A DNA stretch of 64,000 nucleotides from Chionis minor (Eukaryota > Chordata > Aves > Charadriiformes > Chionididae): NCBI GenBank assembly GCA_013398295.1, contig VZSF01007786.1, forward strand, positions 275,801 to 339,800. The letters run 5' to 3'. Position numbers and translations under genes: made by a program. This document shows, piece after piece, positions 35,572-49,000 of the stretch. Within the stretch, counting starts at the first letter, position 1, and every line of letters begins with the position of its first letter. A model generated the notes under the pieces. It made no database searches, was not told the origin of the DNA, and was given only the letters and a program-made list of their open reading frames with translations.

Positions 35572-36060
35572 GGACATGGAACTGTTGGAACAGGTCCAGA
35601 GAAGGGCCACTAAGATGATTAGAGGGCTGGAGCACCTCTCCTATGAGGACAGGCTGAGAGAGCTGGGGCTGTTCAGCCTGGAGAAGAGAAGGCTCTGGGG
35701 AGACCTGATAGCAGCCTTTCAGTATCTGAAGGGAGCCTACAGGAGAGCTGGAGAGGGACTCTTTGTCAGGAAGTCCAGTGATAGGACAAGGGGTAATGGT
35801 TTTAAATTGGAAGAGGGGAGATGTAGATTAGATATTAGGAAGAAGTTCTTTACTGTGAGGGTGGTGAGGCACTGGAACAGGTTACCCAGGGAAGTTGTGG
35901 ATGCCCCATCCCTGGAAGTGTTTAAGGCCAGGCTGGATGGGGCTTTGAGCAACCTGCTCTAGTGAGAGGTGTCCCTGCCCATGGCAGGGGGTTGGAACTT
36001 GATGATCTTTAAGGTCCCTTCCAACTCTAACCATGCTATGATTCTATGATTCTATGATTC
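35572..36060 (+). mobile_element. CR1 LINE, 3' fragment with open ORF2 C-terminus
   Basis: The best preserved CR1 copy in the window, 5' truncated. An uninterrupted frame at 35576-35962 encodes 128 residues of the C-terminal end of the CR1 reverse-transcriptase ORF, with [23 protein letters not shown] and [19 protein letters not shown]. The tail is three copies of the octamer ATTCTATG. Its intact frame and tail suggest a young insertion. It is antisense to RNF165. Confidence 0.95.
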
Positions 36061-38854
36061 ATTAATTCCCACCACTGCCAGAACATGAGTGCAGATCAGC
36101 AGCTGCCCCAACCGGTCTGGCTCAACTCTGCTACCACAAAAGATGCTGCGGCTTCGTGCCGTGATGCCGAGGACCCACCATGGAGCTGGGCCCGCTGTGT
36201 TCATCACAGCTACCCACCTCGGTGACGCCATGGCTCTACCTCCCTGCCCGCACCACGCAGATGATCTTCAACTAAAAAGCCAGCGGGGAAGATCTCTTAG
36301 CTGCTATTTACAAAGCACCCAAAACACTTAGCTGGAAGATGGCGTTACAGGCTGCCGGCTCAAACCAAGGAGGTATAAATTCATTTTTAGAAGGCCAACA
36401 GATGATGCAGGCACTTGGATAGCTGAACCTGTTCAGCTGCTCATCACATCACCATTTCCACCCTGCGCTCACGCAGGCTCCAAACGCAGTGGAAACCCGC
36501 GGGGAAACTCATCACGTCCTCCTCGCCACCGCTTTCTCACTTCCATGGCTTTTTCTTTTTTCCGCCCCCCCTCAATTCTACAGTTATATTTATTGTTTCT
36601 ATACATTCTCTGAAGCAGCCTGGACTTTTTTTCATTAAAAGAAATGTTCCCAATTCCTTCGCACCCCCAGGTGAACCCTGTAAATGACAAGTTCATATAT
36701 TTTTGCAGGTTGGTATGTGACCGAGTGACAGAAATTTACTGAGTATTTCTGTCACTGGGGATTCTCCTTCAGCATCAGTCAGGATTTGACTATGCACAGG
36801 CGCGTGCAAATTTATCCATCGACCAATATTTCACCCAGAAAGGCTCAAGGGATCCGTGTACTCATTAAACACTTACCCACATCAGAGATGCAAAGCCCCT
36901 GGGTAAACCCTGCAGGGAGACAAGGGGATGCTGCGGGCTTTGTGAAAAGGGAAAGCCAGAAAGCAGAACAATTCATTTCCACCTCTTTTGCCCGCAGCAG
37001 CGATATTTTTGAAGCGATCAGGCTACTGGTAAGGGACACAGGATCAGGCCCAGCTCTGGCACTGGGGGTGGGCAAGGTGAGCAGAGAGCTGCAGCCCAGC
37101 CACCTTCAAAAAGAAGACAAAATGTGTCTCATGCTGTTAAGCTGCCTCTGACGCATGCGAATTTTTCCCCTGGGTAAGGCAACCTGGCTGGCTTGTCGAG
37201 GCGTTCACGGTCAGTGTGCGAGCTGAGGGGGAGAGAAGGGAGGCCAGGGCTATTTATACATCTCGATCCCGTCGCGGCGGAGAGGGAGATGGCAGCTCCT
37301 GGAGAGCCCTGGCTTCGCTCACTGACAGGTTTTGCAGCTGAGGAAGATCTGCCCCGTTGCAATCGGCCAAGCCAGGGCTGGAGCCGCGTCCTCTCGGCCA
37401 TTTTGCCCTGATTAGAGCCCCCACAACCCCTCCTCCTGCCCTGGGATGGCAGATAAGCCCCATAAACCAGAGCCCAACAGGCTTTTAATAGCCCAGGTGC
37501 CTGCAACATGTTTCCCGGGACTTGCATTAAAATTCCCCTTGGAGACAAGAACGCGGTGGGAGGTTAGCATCCGTCCCGATGGTACGCATCAAGTAAAGGC
37601 TAAAATTGTGGGAGCAGCTCCAGCTTCATGTAGCACACTGAGAAAGACTGTGTTTACAAACAAACTACTAATTTCCTGGTGCTGTCAGCCACATGTTAAC
37701 CCTTTGCAAACTATTTGTGAACATACCCTTATTAAATGGGATAAATGAATGGACTTGCCAATAGGAAATGAGGGGTGACAATGCACCTGGAAAATAAAAA
37801 ATTAAAAAAATAAACTCCCAGACCAAACCCATGGTATGTTCAGCTGCATAAAAATTTTGTGGTCTTGCCCAGAGGGAGATATCATGCCTTCTCACTCCTG
37901 CTATAAGACAGCAAACTGCAGGGTGAGGAGATTGGGACAGGGAGGATGGAAAAGGAGAAGGAAAGAATTTGAGAAAAATTTATCAGATGGGCAGGAATCT
38001 GTCTCACTTTCAGCACCTTCACCAACAGCTTTCTCATTTCATTTAGCAAATGGGAAGAGCTGTGCCAAAAATAATAGGCAGCCAGCTCAAATCCAGCCCA
38101 GGGTGCAGCCTGCTGTCCCACACCTCTAGTGCCATGCAACGGGTGGCAGACCCCAACACAAGCCCGTGGCTGGGCAAGGAGCGGCCTCAGCACATGTTAG
38201 CAATGGATAAAGAGCATTTTTGTTTGCCTTATTTGCTTGGCCAGGCTGCGCAACGCCAGGATGCGAGAGTCAGGATGGAGCCCTGGTGGTGGGAAAAGGG
38301 CCAGTCCATGGGGGTTGGTTGAGCATGGTTGAGTTCTGGGTAGAAACATGGGGTTTTGGAGGTTTTTCATCCTCCCGCTCAGAGTCTTGTATGTTTGATG
38401 GAAAAGAGCTGCAAAAGCATGTGGGGGAACGGGGCTGAGATGGGTTCCCTCACCACCATTTGTTGGTCACTGCCACCCAACAGTCCTTATTGCATCCCAC
38501 CTCTATGGACCTCTGCCTGGACACAGCAAAACACAGCTCAGCTTATCCCGAAAAACATGTAAACACAAATCTCTGAGACTGCAGATTGCCCAGCCTGCTT
38601 GTACAATCCCCGCTCAACATCCTCTCATCCTAATGAAGCATCTTACTAATTGGTGTGTGACACAAGCTGGCGTGGCTGGAGCACAGGCTTGTACACACAC
38701 CCGTGGTCCATAACACTGAGCAGAGCATCTCATCACCACAGGCTGAAACCACGTGTAGCCCTAATGCACCCAAAAAAAAAGACGAGGTGGGACTCTTTCT
38801 AGAACCTAGACTCAGCATTCAACAACAAAAAAAACCCACTTACAACCAGATGAG

Positions 38855-39110
38855 GGGTGGTTGAATGGCTTCAAGCTTGAAGAGGGGAGATTTAGATTGG
38901 ATATCAGGAGAAATTGTTGACTGTGAGGGTGGTGAGCCCCTGGCCCATGTTGCCCAGAGAAGCTGTGGCTGCCCCATCCCTGGAGGTGTTCAAGGACGGG
39001 GCTTGGAGCAACCTGGTCTCGTGGGAGGTGTCCCTGCCCAGGGCAGGGGGGTGGAACTGGATGATCTATAAGGTCCCTTCCAACCTAAACCATTCTGTGA
39101 TTCTGTGACA
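38855..39110 (+). mobile_element. CR1 LINE, 3' fragment
   Basis: Plus-oriented CR1 from about GGGGTGGTTGAATGGCTTCA through GTGAGGGTGGTGAGCCCCTG and GGAGCAACCTGGTCTCGTGG to CATTCTGTGATTCTGTGA. Confidence 0.92.
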
Positions 39111-39499
39111 ACCAGCTTTTATCAGCATATTTGTGTCAGGGCTGAAGGGAAGCTGAGTGGTGGGGATGGAGAACAGCAAGAGATAGTGATGGGATACGGC
39201 CAGGCAACCTGGGCCTGTCACAGGAGAGAGGCGGCTGTTTATACAGCACAGGCTGAGGGCTTTTTTCCTGCAACCCTTTTCTGCTAGCTTCAGAGGGAAA
39301 AAAAAGTTTTGTTGTAGATGATGTTTCGCAGGAACGTGTTGAATTCAGCAATATTTTCCGAGAAGGAGAGAGAAACACTTCAGCAGCATTGCTACACTTA
39401 AATCCGTCTTTTTTTGCCCTCATAATTCTCACTAGGATTTAATTATAGCTTTATTCTCATGTACGGCATTCAAGGGTGTATTTATGATTTTTGGATCAT

Positions 39500-39528
39500 C
39501 ACACACACGCGCACACACACACTCTCAC
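39500..39528. repeat. (CA)n-rich microsatellite
   Basis: CACACACACGCGCACACACA followed by CACTCTCAC, an imperfect CA repeat. Confidence 0.9.
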
Positions 39529-40226
39529 AAAAGCCAAATCACACTGAAAGAAAATGTTTTCTGAGATCTTATGGTCCCAGTTTCACTCCTCCCCTCCCAG
39601 GCTCTCGTGTGCCTGGAGGGACGGGTGGCCCCGACAGCCTGGCATGATGTTTTCCGCCCAGCCCAGTTCTTCCTCTCCAAACTGTCCCGTTTCTCATGGT
39701 TTTGGGCCCAGCTCTGTGTGCGTGTGTCAGGAAAGGGCACTGGAGGAAACCCGGCTTTGGAGTTGTTGCAAAACTCCCCTGCAATTTCTTTTTTTTTCAT
39801 CTCTGTTCAGTCTGAAGGCGCCAGGAAGGATGGAGAATGAACAGTCAACAGGAATCGCTAACCCTCAAATCCTGCACTAAAAGCAGGGGTCACCTCTCAG
39901 GTCTCACCAGGGATTTTTGGGCAGCTCAGCCATTTGCAGGTCTTATGCCCAAGCGAAATCCCAGTGCTGCTGAGGGCAGAGAGGATTTGGCCAGTACCTG
40001 AACTTCAAGGTAATTACCGGGGCTTTGTCCATCAGCCATGCATCCCGATGTGCTCACCCATCCCTTCTCCCCCACCATCACCCCAGCCAGCTCCTATGTG
40101 TAACCCAAGCCCATTTTACGTGCTATACGGTGCGGAAGGCAAAGAGCATGGGAGATTTACCCACTTTATTGGCAGGCACCTGGGCTCGACGGCTCTTCTC
40201 CAGGGTTTGGGCTGTTAGCTCAATTG

Positions 40227-40244
40227 AAAAAAAAAAAAAAAAAA
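40227..40244. repeat. Poly-A run (18)
   Basis: Eighteen consecutive A. Confidence 0.95.
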
Positions 40245-43200
40245 GTTGAAAAGGAATTTGCAGGAGACACGGGGCTCCTTTGGTCAAAGAAGGTAAGACA
40301 GCTCATTTTTTTGTGGTTATACATTACTAGCAGGGCATTATATCCACTTGAATTAGTCCTGGGAAAATTAACCATGGGAAGGAATTCATCCTCAGTTTAA
40401 AAATGAAAAAGAAAAAAGCCTGACACGACAGTGGTCCGTTACTTGGCTCTGCCTGCAGAGAGCAATGGGGAAGCACTTGGAGTGAGCCCTATCCCTTCCC
40501 TTGGGAATGTAAAAACGTGCTGACTTGTGCACACAGGAGCTTTTTGGCTTTGACGGGCAGCAGTACGCTGCAGCCAGTTGTTTGGAAAGGGAAATTCAAT
40601 ACTTGGGTTTCCAATGTTTCCTTGCTTTCACAGTGTCCAAAGCCTCCCCAGACATGCTCAACACCTGCCTCAAAACACTCTTAACTGCTCCTAATAACCA
40701 GCTGGGGGACGCTTGCAGCAGTTCCCTCCTACCAGTAATGATACGCAGAACATCCAGAAACAGGCAAAAAGCCAAAACCATGGGTGAAAAAACCCCAGCT
40801 AGATATTGCAAGGACCTGGAAGGATCTCAAGTGTTGCACTGCATCGCTCATGAAGCCTCTTCATTCTGCAACAGCCCAAACCGAAACCCTCGACCCAAGT
40901 GCTGCAAGACCTGGTGGGTCTAAAATCCAAATGCAAATGTAAACCTTCTCCAGAGAAGGCATTAATGGGAAGAGCCAACACACTCGGCTCTCTCTTGCCC
41001 CTGTTTGCACTGAAGGCTTCGTGATCCCACCTGGTCTCAAACCTGCGTCTGCTCAGCGTCAGTCCATGCCACGCCGCAGCGGCTCAGAGAAGAGCAAAGT
41101 CCTTCAGTGTCCCCGTACCCTGTGGGCACTCGGGATCCAGGGCTTATCCACAGTCCTGGTTCTGCCTCCCAAGGCTGTGGGGATGCAGCAGCAGCACCCC
41201 AGCCCTGTGCCGGCCCCAACATCCCCTCCATCCTCCACAGCTTTTGGGTGAGGACCAGCGGTGTTGGTGTCAGCCCTTTCCTCTCCACATACCTTGTCTC
41301 CCCTATCCGTAGGGATTTCCGGTGAAGCTTTCCATCATGCTCTCCCCTTATCACCAAAGAGGGGAAAGATGCTTTTTGGGACACGGTTTGCCCAACCTGC
41401 TTTAAACCTCCCTGCTAGGGAGAGATTGGGACAGCTTTTGAAACCTGTCCTACAAACACAGAGGAGGCTCTTTTGGGAGTGTAACGCAATTACTTCATGC
41501 GAGTAATTCCGTCAGTCCCATCCATCTCCATTTTGCATGCATTGATTTTCCCCCCACCCCGTTTTTTAAACAGGACTGTAATAACCAGCGGGGTTTTCCT
41601 GCTGGATTTGTATACCTGCAGCTTAAACCCGGAGGTGGGAGATCCCACCCGACACGTCCGCACAGCTCCGGAGTGAGTAGCAGTGATTTGAGGGGCGGGT
41701 TTGGGAGAGCAGTGGAGTGTTCCATCATTTCTGGGAACAGCATGTCAGGTTGGATGGGGGATGTTTCGCGGTCCAGCCTTTCTTCTCCGGCAAATCAACC
41801 CCAAAGCCAGAACTTCTTGACAGCGGAGCACAGCTCCGAGTTTTGTTTCTCCCAGCATCTGCAGAAACGCACCACCAAACACCAGCTGTCTGACCTGAAG
41901 CAGCAGGAATTCAGGCTGGCTGTTAAAGAAAGGGAGGTGGCAAGTTCTGGCTGCGTCATTAGTGCCGCTGTTAATGCTGAGGGATAATAAAGTTCATAGC
42001 GATGAGAGGCAAGGATAAGAGTCACGACACGGGGCATCTGCTTGCAAAGGGATCGGTTGATCCTGTCTTGCAGATGACCTTCTGGATTTCATCCTAAACC
42101 TTGCAGAGACATGCCAGGCACTGACCATAGCATTTACCAGGCTGCACGAGACCCTCGGCGGGGCCAGGAGGGCAACACTGCAGCATCTGCAGCATCTGCT
42201 GCCCAGGAAAGCCAATATACTGTACAGTCCCCATCGATTTTTTTTTTTAGACACCACTCAAAATCTACACCAAAAAAACCGCCCCTCCTAACCCTGCAAG
42301 GCAGAAGGCAGGAGCCATTCAGCAGCTGGCACTTATTCCAAAGATGGGAACATCTTACAAATGTTAGGGTACAAAAAAAGAAGATGAGAGAAGAAACACT
42401 CCTGGCAGGTGGGTCCACGGGATGCAGCAAATGCGACAAAGTTAGCAAGAACAGCACTATAAGGTCCTATCCTGAGCCCAACAAGCTCACCACCTGCTCC
42501 AAGAGCAGCCCTCAGCATGGGGGCTTGCAGCTGTGGAGCTCCTGCAAGTTCCCAGGCCCCACTGAGTCTCTTCATTTAATTAACCTAAAGGGCTTTGGAG
42601 GTTAGACCATTGTTGTGCATTGGCTGGAGGTACCATGCAGGGACTTGTTTGCACCCCCAGCACCACAGCAGCAGGCTGGACCACTGTCCATCCCAAGGAC
42701 CAAGGATGAAGAAGATGGCTTGAGGTGCAGTGGGTGCTGGCTGTGAGCTGGCACAGAGCAGCTCAGTGGCTCTTTACATTGGACTGATTTGAACTCAGGT
42801 TTGGGGAAACCCCAGCTACCGCAAGTCCTGCCGCGCCACGTCCTGGCAATTCCCCTTTTATGGTCCATGAATAAGAAGGCTGCAGCTAAAAATCAAAGAT
42901 CCTGGAAGCCTGTTTCCTATTAAACTTAATATCCCAAACTTTATGGGTATGTGTCACTCCAGGAGAGAGCGAGCTGTGTTTAGAATACAAGTAAAACATC
43001 AGTTTCTTGATGTGGAAATAGCTCTTGCTTTACATTTCTGCATGAGGTCCTGGCATGAGTTAGCGCTGCTAAGCCCTGCTGTAATAACATAGAAGGGAAA
43101 ACTCTACCCCGACAACAAGAAATACGTGTTTTATAGGGCTAGATGTAAAGTCATCCATCTAAAAAAAACCATGCAGGTCCTATTTGCAGGTGGCAGGTGA

Positions 43201-43948
43201 TCCAAGGGAAAGTGATTTTCGGTAATCAGAAAACCATGAGCTCCGAGGGCCCCGGCAGCATCTGAAGCCACAAGTGTTGGCTATATAAAAAGTGGGAGGT
43301 GGGGGGCGCTGGGGGTAATAAGCACCTTATGTTGATGCCATAGCTAGGAAGGAGGTTTGGAGAGGAGCCCAAGGGTGCCATGCATGCACGCTGGAGGGAG
43401 GCACTGCAGGACACCTGTGTCTCCACATCAGAAAGATAAAGCCCAGGCTGGATGGTTTCCTAAAGGATTTCCCCTCACTTGGACAAGAATTAATTTGGGG
43501 ATGTGGGATGGAGAAGGTGACAACAGTTGTCCCTTCCGGCATGAAAATCTACCTGCTTGTGGGTATTTTCCCCTCCTGTTGAAGTCAAAGGAGGCTGATT
43601 GCAAGGGACTCGCTTTTCCGTTGCAATGGGAATAGGGAAACATGTTCCTGATTATTCCATCACGAATATCCTGCAGGTGGCCCAGCAGCAACCAGGTAGG
43701 ATGCTGCAGGTATGGCTCCATGTCACAGGCAGCACCTCATTTCCCTGCAACCAGCTTCTGAAATAGCTGAACAAGCATCTGGCATCCCTGAGAGAGTCAA
43801 GACTAAGTCAATGTTTCCGTCATCAACCTCATTTTTGAGGGACTCGTAATTCTCTATGTTTTTGCTCTCGTGAGGTCAAAACTTGGCACAGAAGCATGCG
43901 CCCCAGATGTAGTTTTATTTGGTAATAAATAGCTTAAATCTCATAAGC

Positions 43949-43965
43949 TTTTTTTTTTTTTTTTT
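43949..43965. repeat. Poly-T run (17)
   Basis: Seventeen consecutive T. Confidence 0.95.
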
Positions 43966-44841
43966 GCTTAAACATGTAAAATGGGAAAAGAAAAATGTGT
44001 GAGGTTTTTTTTTCCCTACCTTCTGGTAATTTTTGAAAAGCAGCTTATACTGAATAGTGGCAGGGCTTTTTTTCAAATACACACAGTCCATAATGCCATT
44101 TCTCAAATACTTTGCCTTTTTAATATCCGCTCTTCAACAGGATCTATGTCCTTCGCCCAGCGCAACACCAAACTTGCAGCCCGAGACTTCCAGGAGAGAC
44201 TCGCCACGCCAGATTATTCAATCTTTGGCACATTAAGCCTGATATTCAGGAAGAGTTAAAACATGGCAAAATTCCCCAAGCCCTTTAATCAACATCAGTA
44301 AGGTTTTGAGGATGGATTGCTGTTTTAATTGCACCCCTGCGACACCCCACTTCTCTGGAGTTCAGGCAGTTATTGCAGCCCAGCACTATCTAACCCATCC
44401 CGGGGTGAGAATGCTTTTTGTCACCTATCCACTGGGATATTAGAACTTTCAGATTTACCCCAAACTCAGACTTTGCTCTACTGAGGCCAGCTGCTTTCCA
44501 GCAGCCAAAAGCCAGGGAAACGCCCCAAACCCCCAGCCCAAAGGCTTGCCCACCCTTCAAAAGTCCGCCTCAGCTGCAGCAGAGAAATAGAAGTGATTTT
44601 GCATGTATGGTCAGCTCCAGACATCGGAGAGTCCCCAGTGGGACACTGGGCTACTGCCCAGCTGGTGCCGTTATCTGAATGCTTCGTTATCTGCAGGGCT
44701 GGGATTTTTTTGCAGGAGGCATCGGGAGGCTGCAGGGTGTGGGAATGTTGCATTGGTGTGGGGAGCTGGGATGATGCTGGGCCAGGATTATGCAATGTGG
44801 CCCGAGGAGGGCTCTGCAGATGTTACTTTTAGGAAAATGTG

Positions 44842-45275
44842 ATAGAATCATAGAATGGTTTGAGTTGGAGGGGACCTTAAAGATCGTGTAGTTCCAATCC
44901 CCCTGCCCTGGGCAGGGAGACCTCCCACTAGACCAGGTTGCTCCAAGCCCCGTCCTTGAACACCTCCAGGGATGGGGCAGCCACAGCTTCTCTGGGCAAC
45001 ATGGGCCAGGGTCTCACCACCCTCACAGGCAACAATTTCTTCCTAATATCTCATCTAAATCTCCCCTCTTTCAGGTTAAAAACATTCCTCTCATCCTATG
45101 GCTCCATTCCCTGATCCAGAGTCCCTCCCCAGCTTTCCTGGAGCCCCTTTAGGTACTGGCAGGGGCTGGAAGGTCTCCCCAGAGCCTTCTCTTCTCCAGG
45201 CTGAACAACCCCACCTCTCCCAGCCTGTCCTCCCAGCAGAGGGGCTCCAGCCCTGTGTTCTTTCCTCAGGGCAGG
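44842..45275 (-). mobile_element. CR1 LINE, 3' fragment
   Basis: Minus-oriented CR1; the plus strand begins GATAGAATCATAGAATGGTT and passes CACTAGACCAGGTTGCTCCA, TCTTCTCCAGGCTGAACAAC and CAGCCTGTCCTCCCAGCAGA. It is in the same orientation as RNF165. Confidence 0.93.
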
Positions 45276-48151
45276 GATCCACCCATCGTTCCCTCTGAAC
45301 CACATCCCCATTTGCTGGGAGGGAGGATTGAAGGCGACCCTGGAAATCTTTCCCCAAGACAGTCTTCCACCAAGTTGTCCATCTGAATGCCAGGCTTGCA
45401 ACCCAACAGCACACACAGAGCCTCCCCATGCACTCGTCCCGTGTCTCAGCATCCCCAAATCCCAGTAGACTCAGTGAAGAATTGCTTGCAAGAGAAGTAT
45501 GGGGAATTTGCTGACTGGAAGCAAGTCGGGCAGCTCATGCTGCAGAGCCCACCCCTTGTCCCAGAAGGTCCCAGCCTGCCACCAGCCCTCCATACTTGGA
45601 GGAAGGGGACAGACCACATATGGTATGGGTTTGCACAGGATCCAGGTGACTTACTGAACGAGGGAGTGGTGAATCAGAAGAAAAAAAAAAAAAATCCCAA
45701 ATATACGGGTAAAATTTGGGTGATCTGTCCTTGAGCAACACAAGCCACATTATAAAGCACGTAGGAGATGTCACAGCAAGACGTCACTCATGTGAAAATA
45801 CTCTGACATGGCACAGCAATCGCACCCAAAGAAGCAGCATCCTCCTGCTCCAACGAGGCCGCTGCAGGAATTTTTCAGTGGATAAATTGCAACACTGCAG
45901 CCACAGCTATCTCCAACCACAGAAAGGTCTTCCCACCTCTCATCCACGTGAGACCTAACCCAGCTCCCACAGCTGGTTCCCTGGAAAAAAACAGGCATGG
46001 TCCGTGCTCAGGAAGCATTTGCTGAATATCAGGTCAGTCCCAGTTGTGTCTGCTGCAAACCCACACGCTCTGGCTTCCATCTGTCTGCTGCAAGGAAGGC
46101 AGAGGTGGGGCAGCACTCCCTGTGCTTGCTGTTAAGAAACAGCGCTTTTTTAAATATTTTTTTTAAGATTTAAAGGCACTAGGGTGACAGTAATTAAACT
46201 AGTTTAAAGAAGCAAACGCAACTAAAACGGAAAAGCTGTTGCAGAGCCACAAGATCAATCCACGGGAATATTAAAGACCCAGAAACTACCAACAAATCCA
46301 GAATGAGCTGATCCAGGTGACGTTGGAGGCCCATGTGCAAACCTGCAACCCCAGGTTTCACGTCTTGTCCAGCTGGTGAGGGAGGAACGAGGGGCTCGAG
46401 CACATGAGGCGCATGCAGGGGAGGAGAGGGACCCCCAGCAGCAGAGTCTGCTCGTTCCTTCGAGCAAAACACAACCTCCAGCAGTCTGCTCCCCACCAAA
46501 TTAGTTCAGGTAGAGCTCAACTCAGCATTGCAGGGTGGGCAATGGGGCTGGGTCCGGAGTCCTCACACCGCACCGACCCCTGGGTTGGACATGATGGGCA
46601 GCTCACGGGATGGAGAGCATCAGGGACCTTGGGGAGCTGCTGGGACCAGAAAGTGCTTCTCAGCAGAGGACGAGCCAAACCAGGTGGCCTTAAGACACCT
46701 GAAGGGAGGGTTACCAAGGCAGAGGCAGTTGAGTTTATCTCCCTTCAATATTTTATTTCAAAGAATTGCCTCCTCCTACTGCGCACAGGAGCGAACCGCC
46801 TGGCTGGGACCCGAGCTGACCTCCCGTTATGATTTTTACCATTCCTGACAGTGGTTCTGCTGAGCCCGCTCAGACAGAAACATTTCTCCTCTCTCACATG
46901 GACACTGTTTTCATTACATCTACCTTGGAAATCTACTCGCTGCCGTTGAGGGCAGCAGGTACGGGGAGGCTACACAGCCCTCAGCCCCGCTGGACCAGCC
47001 AACCCCCATTAGCAGCCCAGGTTGCCACCATCATCTTGCTTTCCCAAGCCAGCCTTGCTGTTGGGAAGCAAAACTGGTGTTCAGAGAGAATTTGGCTCCT
47101 GGTGCTGCTCTCAAGCGAGACGACAAAATAAAGAAGAGGTTTTCGGTTACAGGTGGAGGAATAACCTGTAAATTGTTGTTTATAGGGCTGGTTAAGTGCC
47201 CCATAAATACAAGTAGTGGCAATGACTGGAGTTCGGTGAGGTGTCACCTAGGGAGAGGAAGGAGGGATGCTGCAGTAGGGAAAGCATGTGTCCCCAGGGC
47301 CTTCTGCACACCAGGCACTTTTTAACTTAACTGATACATACACCCACGTGTTTTCAGTCACTGCCCATCACAGATGGGGTGAGACTGCTCTCGTGCCAGT
47401 GGGTTATTCCATGTTCCCAGGGTGAATTGTATGTGGTTTTAATAGGTATGAGGCTCAGCTGCGCCCCAAACTCCTGCACTTGGACATCTGGAGGTTGTGG
47501 GAGACCCATAGTCAGACACCAGAGGTTGGTCTAGGGAGAATTACTGAAGGCAGTCATACCAGCCATCCATGTCAGCACAAGAGCCAAGGAATTTGCCAGT
47601 TAATTAGCACAATACTATTAGGAGAAGGTTGCTGCTCTTAGGGAGCAGCCTGCAGCCTTGTCAAGCTCTTTCCACAAGAGTCTAATCCCCTGGTTAAACA
47701 GATGCTTTGACTCTGCTTTTCCCAGCTGAAATTAATCTCCAGTACAGTTTCTGCACGGGCAACTTTTATGTCAGATGAAGCCTTTGAAAAACCAGATTTT
47801 CAGACAAATACAGGATGTGGTGATGTACCTAATGGACATCCAGAAATAGCCAAGCAGATGCAATCAGACAGGAGACCATACCCCAACAGGACTGGCCGTT
47901 CCCACCACACTGGAGGCCTAAACAAGCAGTTAATCAATCTCAGCCTGGCTCAAGCTTTCCTCCACCCCCAGAAGCTCATCTCTCAAAACGATTGTCCATC
48001 CATTAAGGCCATCCCCAGAAGCCAGGACAGGAGGCTGGCAGATGGACAACACTCTGTTTCACAGCTGCTGATTAAACTGGGATGGCAATGTTTGGCAAAA
48101 CACCAAATTAATTAGCGCTAGCCACACGACCTGCAAGTCCCTTTTGGCTTT

Positions 48152-48169
48152 AAAAAAAAAAAAAAAAAA
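48152..48169. repeat. Poly-A run (18)
   Basis: Eighteen consecutive A. Confidence 0.95.
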
Positions 48170-48179
48170 TCTAAGAATT

Positions 48180-48560
48180 TTCCAAATTCATTTTTTGCAC
48201 GCCTCACCGGCCTGACATTTTCCCTTGAATTTGTTGTTCCTGAAGTTGCATCTCTCTTTCGCAGGGGCTTGTGCCATTTTTAGACACCGTCAATTTGAAC
48301 GTGCAGCAGAAGGAACTTGGAGCCTTTATAGCTCTTGGCCTTTTAGAGAGGATGGGCTAATCTTCGGCTGATATTTAGCAGAGGCTTGCAGTGCCACACA
48401 CGACCTCCTGCTTGATATTGTTATGACCTTTCAGCTTCATTTGTAAGACCATCTGAAATTTGTTTGATTTCAGTTCCTCCGCAGGGCCTTCGAGCAGATT
48501 TTTCGTGCCGTGGTGAATCACGGCACGCCCAAATTAGTTGTTTCTGTACTTAAATGGCAT
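48180..48560. promoter_or_regulatory. Candidate conserved non-coding element with perfect stem-loop
   Basis: A repeat-free block that includes a perfect inverted repeat at 48504-48527 (arms CGTGCCGTG and CACGGCACG, loop GTGAAT) followed by a CCAAATTAGTTG homeodomain-like site. No open frame supports an exon. Function is inferred from sequence texture only. Confidence 0.3.
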
Positions 48561-48915
48561 GGAGGGACACCTAACCCAGCGCAGTGAGAACCAGGCTGGT
48601 CAATGCACCCTGTTTTACAGTGGAGGAGATGGGAACTGGGCAGAGGAAAAAGCTGTCCCGGAGATCAGAAATGGTAGATGGTAGACCCAGAACCAGACCC
48701 CCTCCCCTGCCCATCTTACATGAAAAGGCGTTTGTACAACTGCAGGTCGCTGCCATGCCATGCCGTTCCCTTCCCCACTGCCTCTTGGTGATGCTTCCCG
48801 GACTGAAGACAACTTTTCCCCTATGACCAGCCAAGGTCTCCTACATCACACCATGCTTGCAGCACATTTACAGATACCCCCACCACCACCCAGGGCTCCC
48901 ACACTGCAATGTGTG

Positions 48916-49000
48916 CTACCACTGAAAAAACATCAGAAATCACTTTTCCGACTCTCTAGAACAATTAACCGAAATATAAGGGTGCAGACTAGCTCATGCT
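48916..49000 (+). repeat. Dispersed repeat, copy 1
   Basis: From CTACCACTGAAAAAACATCA through CACTTTTCCGACTCTCTAGA to GGGTGCAGACTAGCTCATGC. It matches 51558-51640 in the same orientation with about three mismatches over the first 73 bp. It is not CR1. Confidence 0.9.

Noticed and set aside
37190..37560. Possible promoter-like block (CTATTTATA, GCCATTTTG, CAGGTG, AGATAAG motifs)
   Set aside because: Motifs are scattered and each is short. No exon follows on either strand and CpG density is only moderate.
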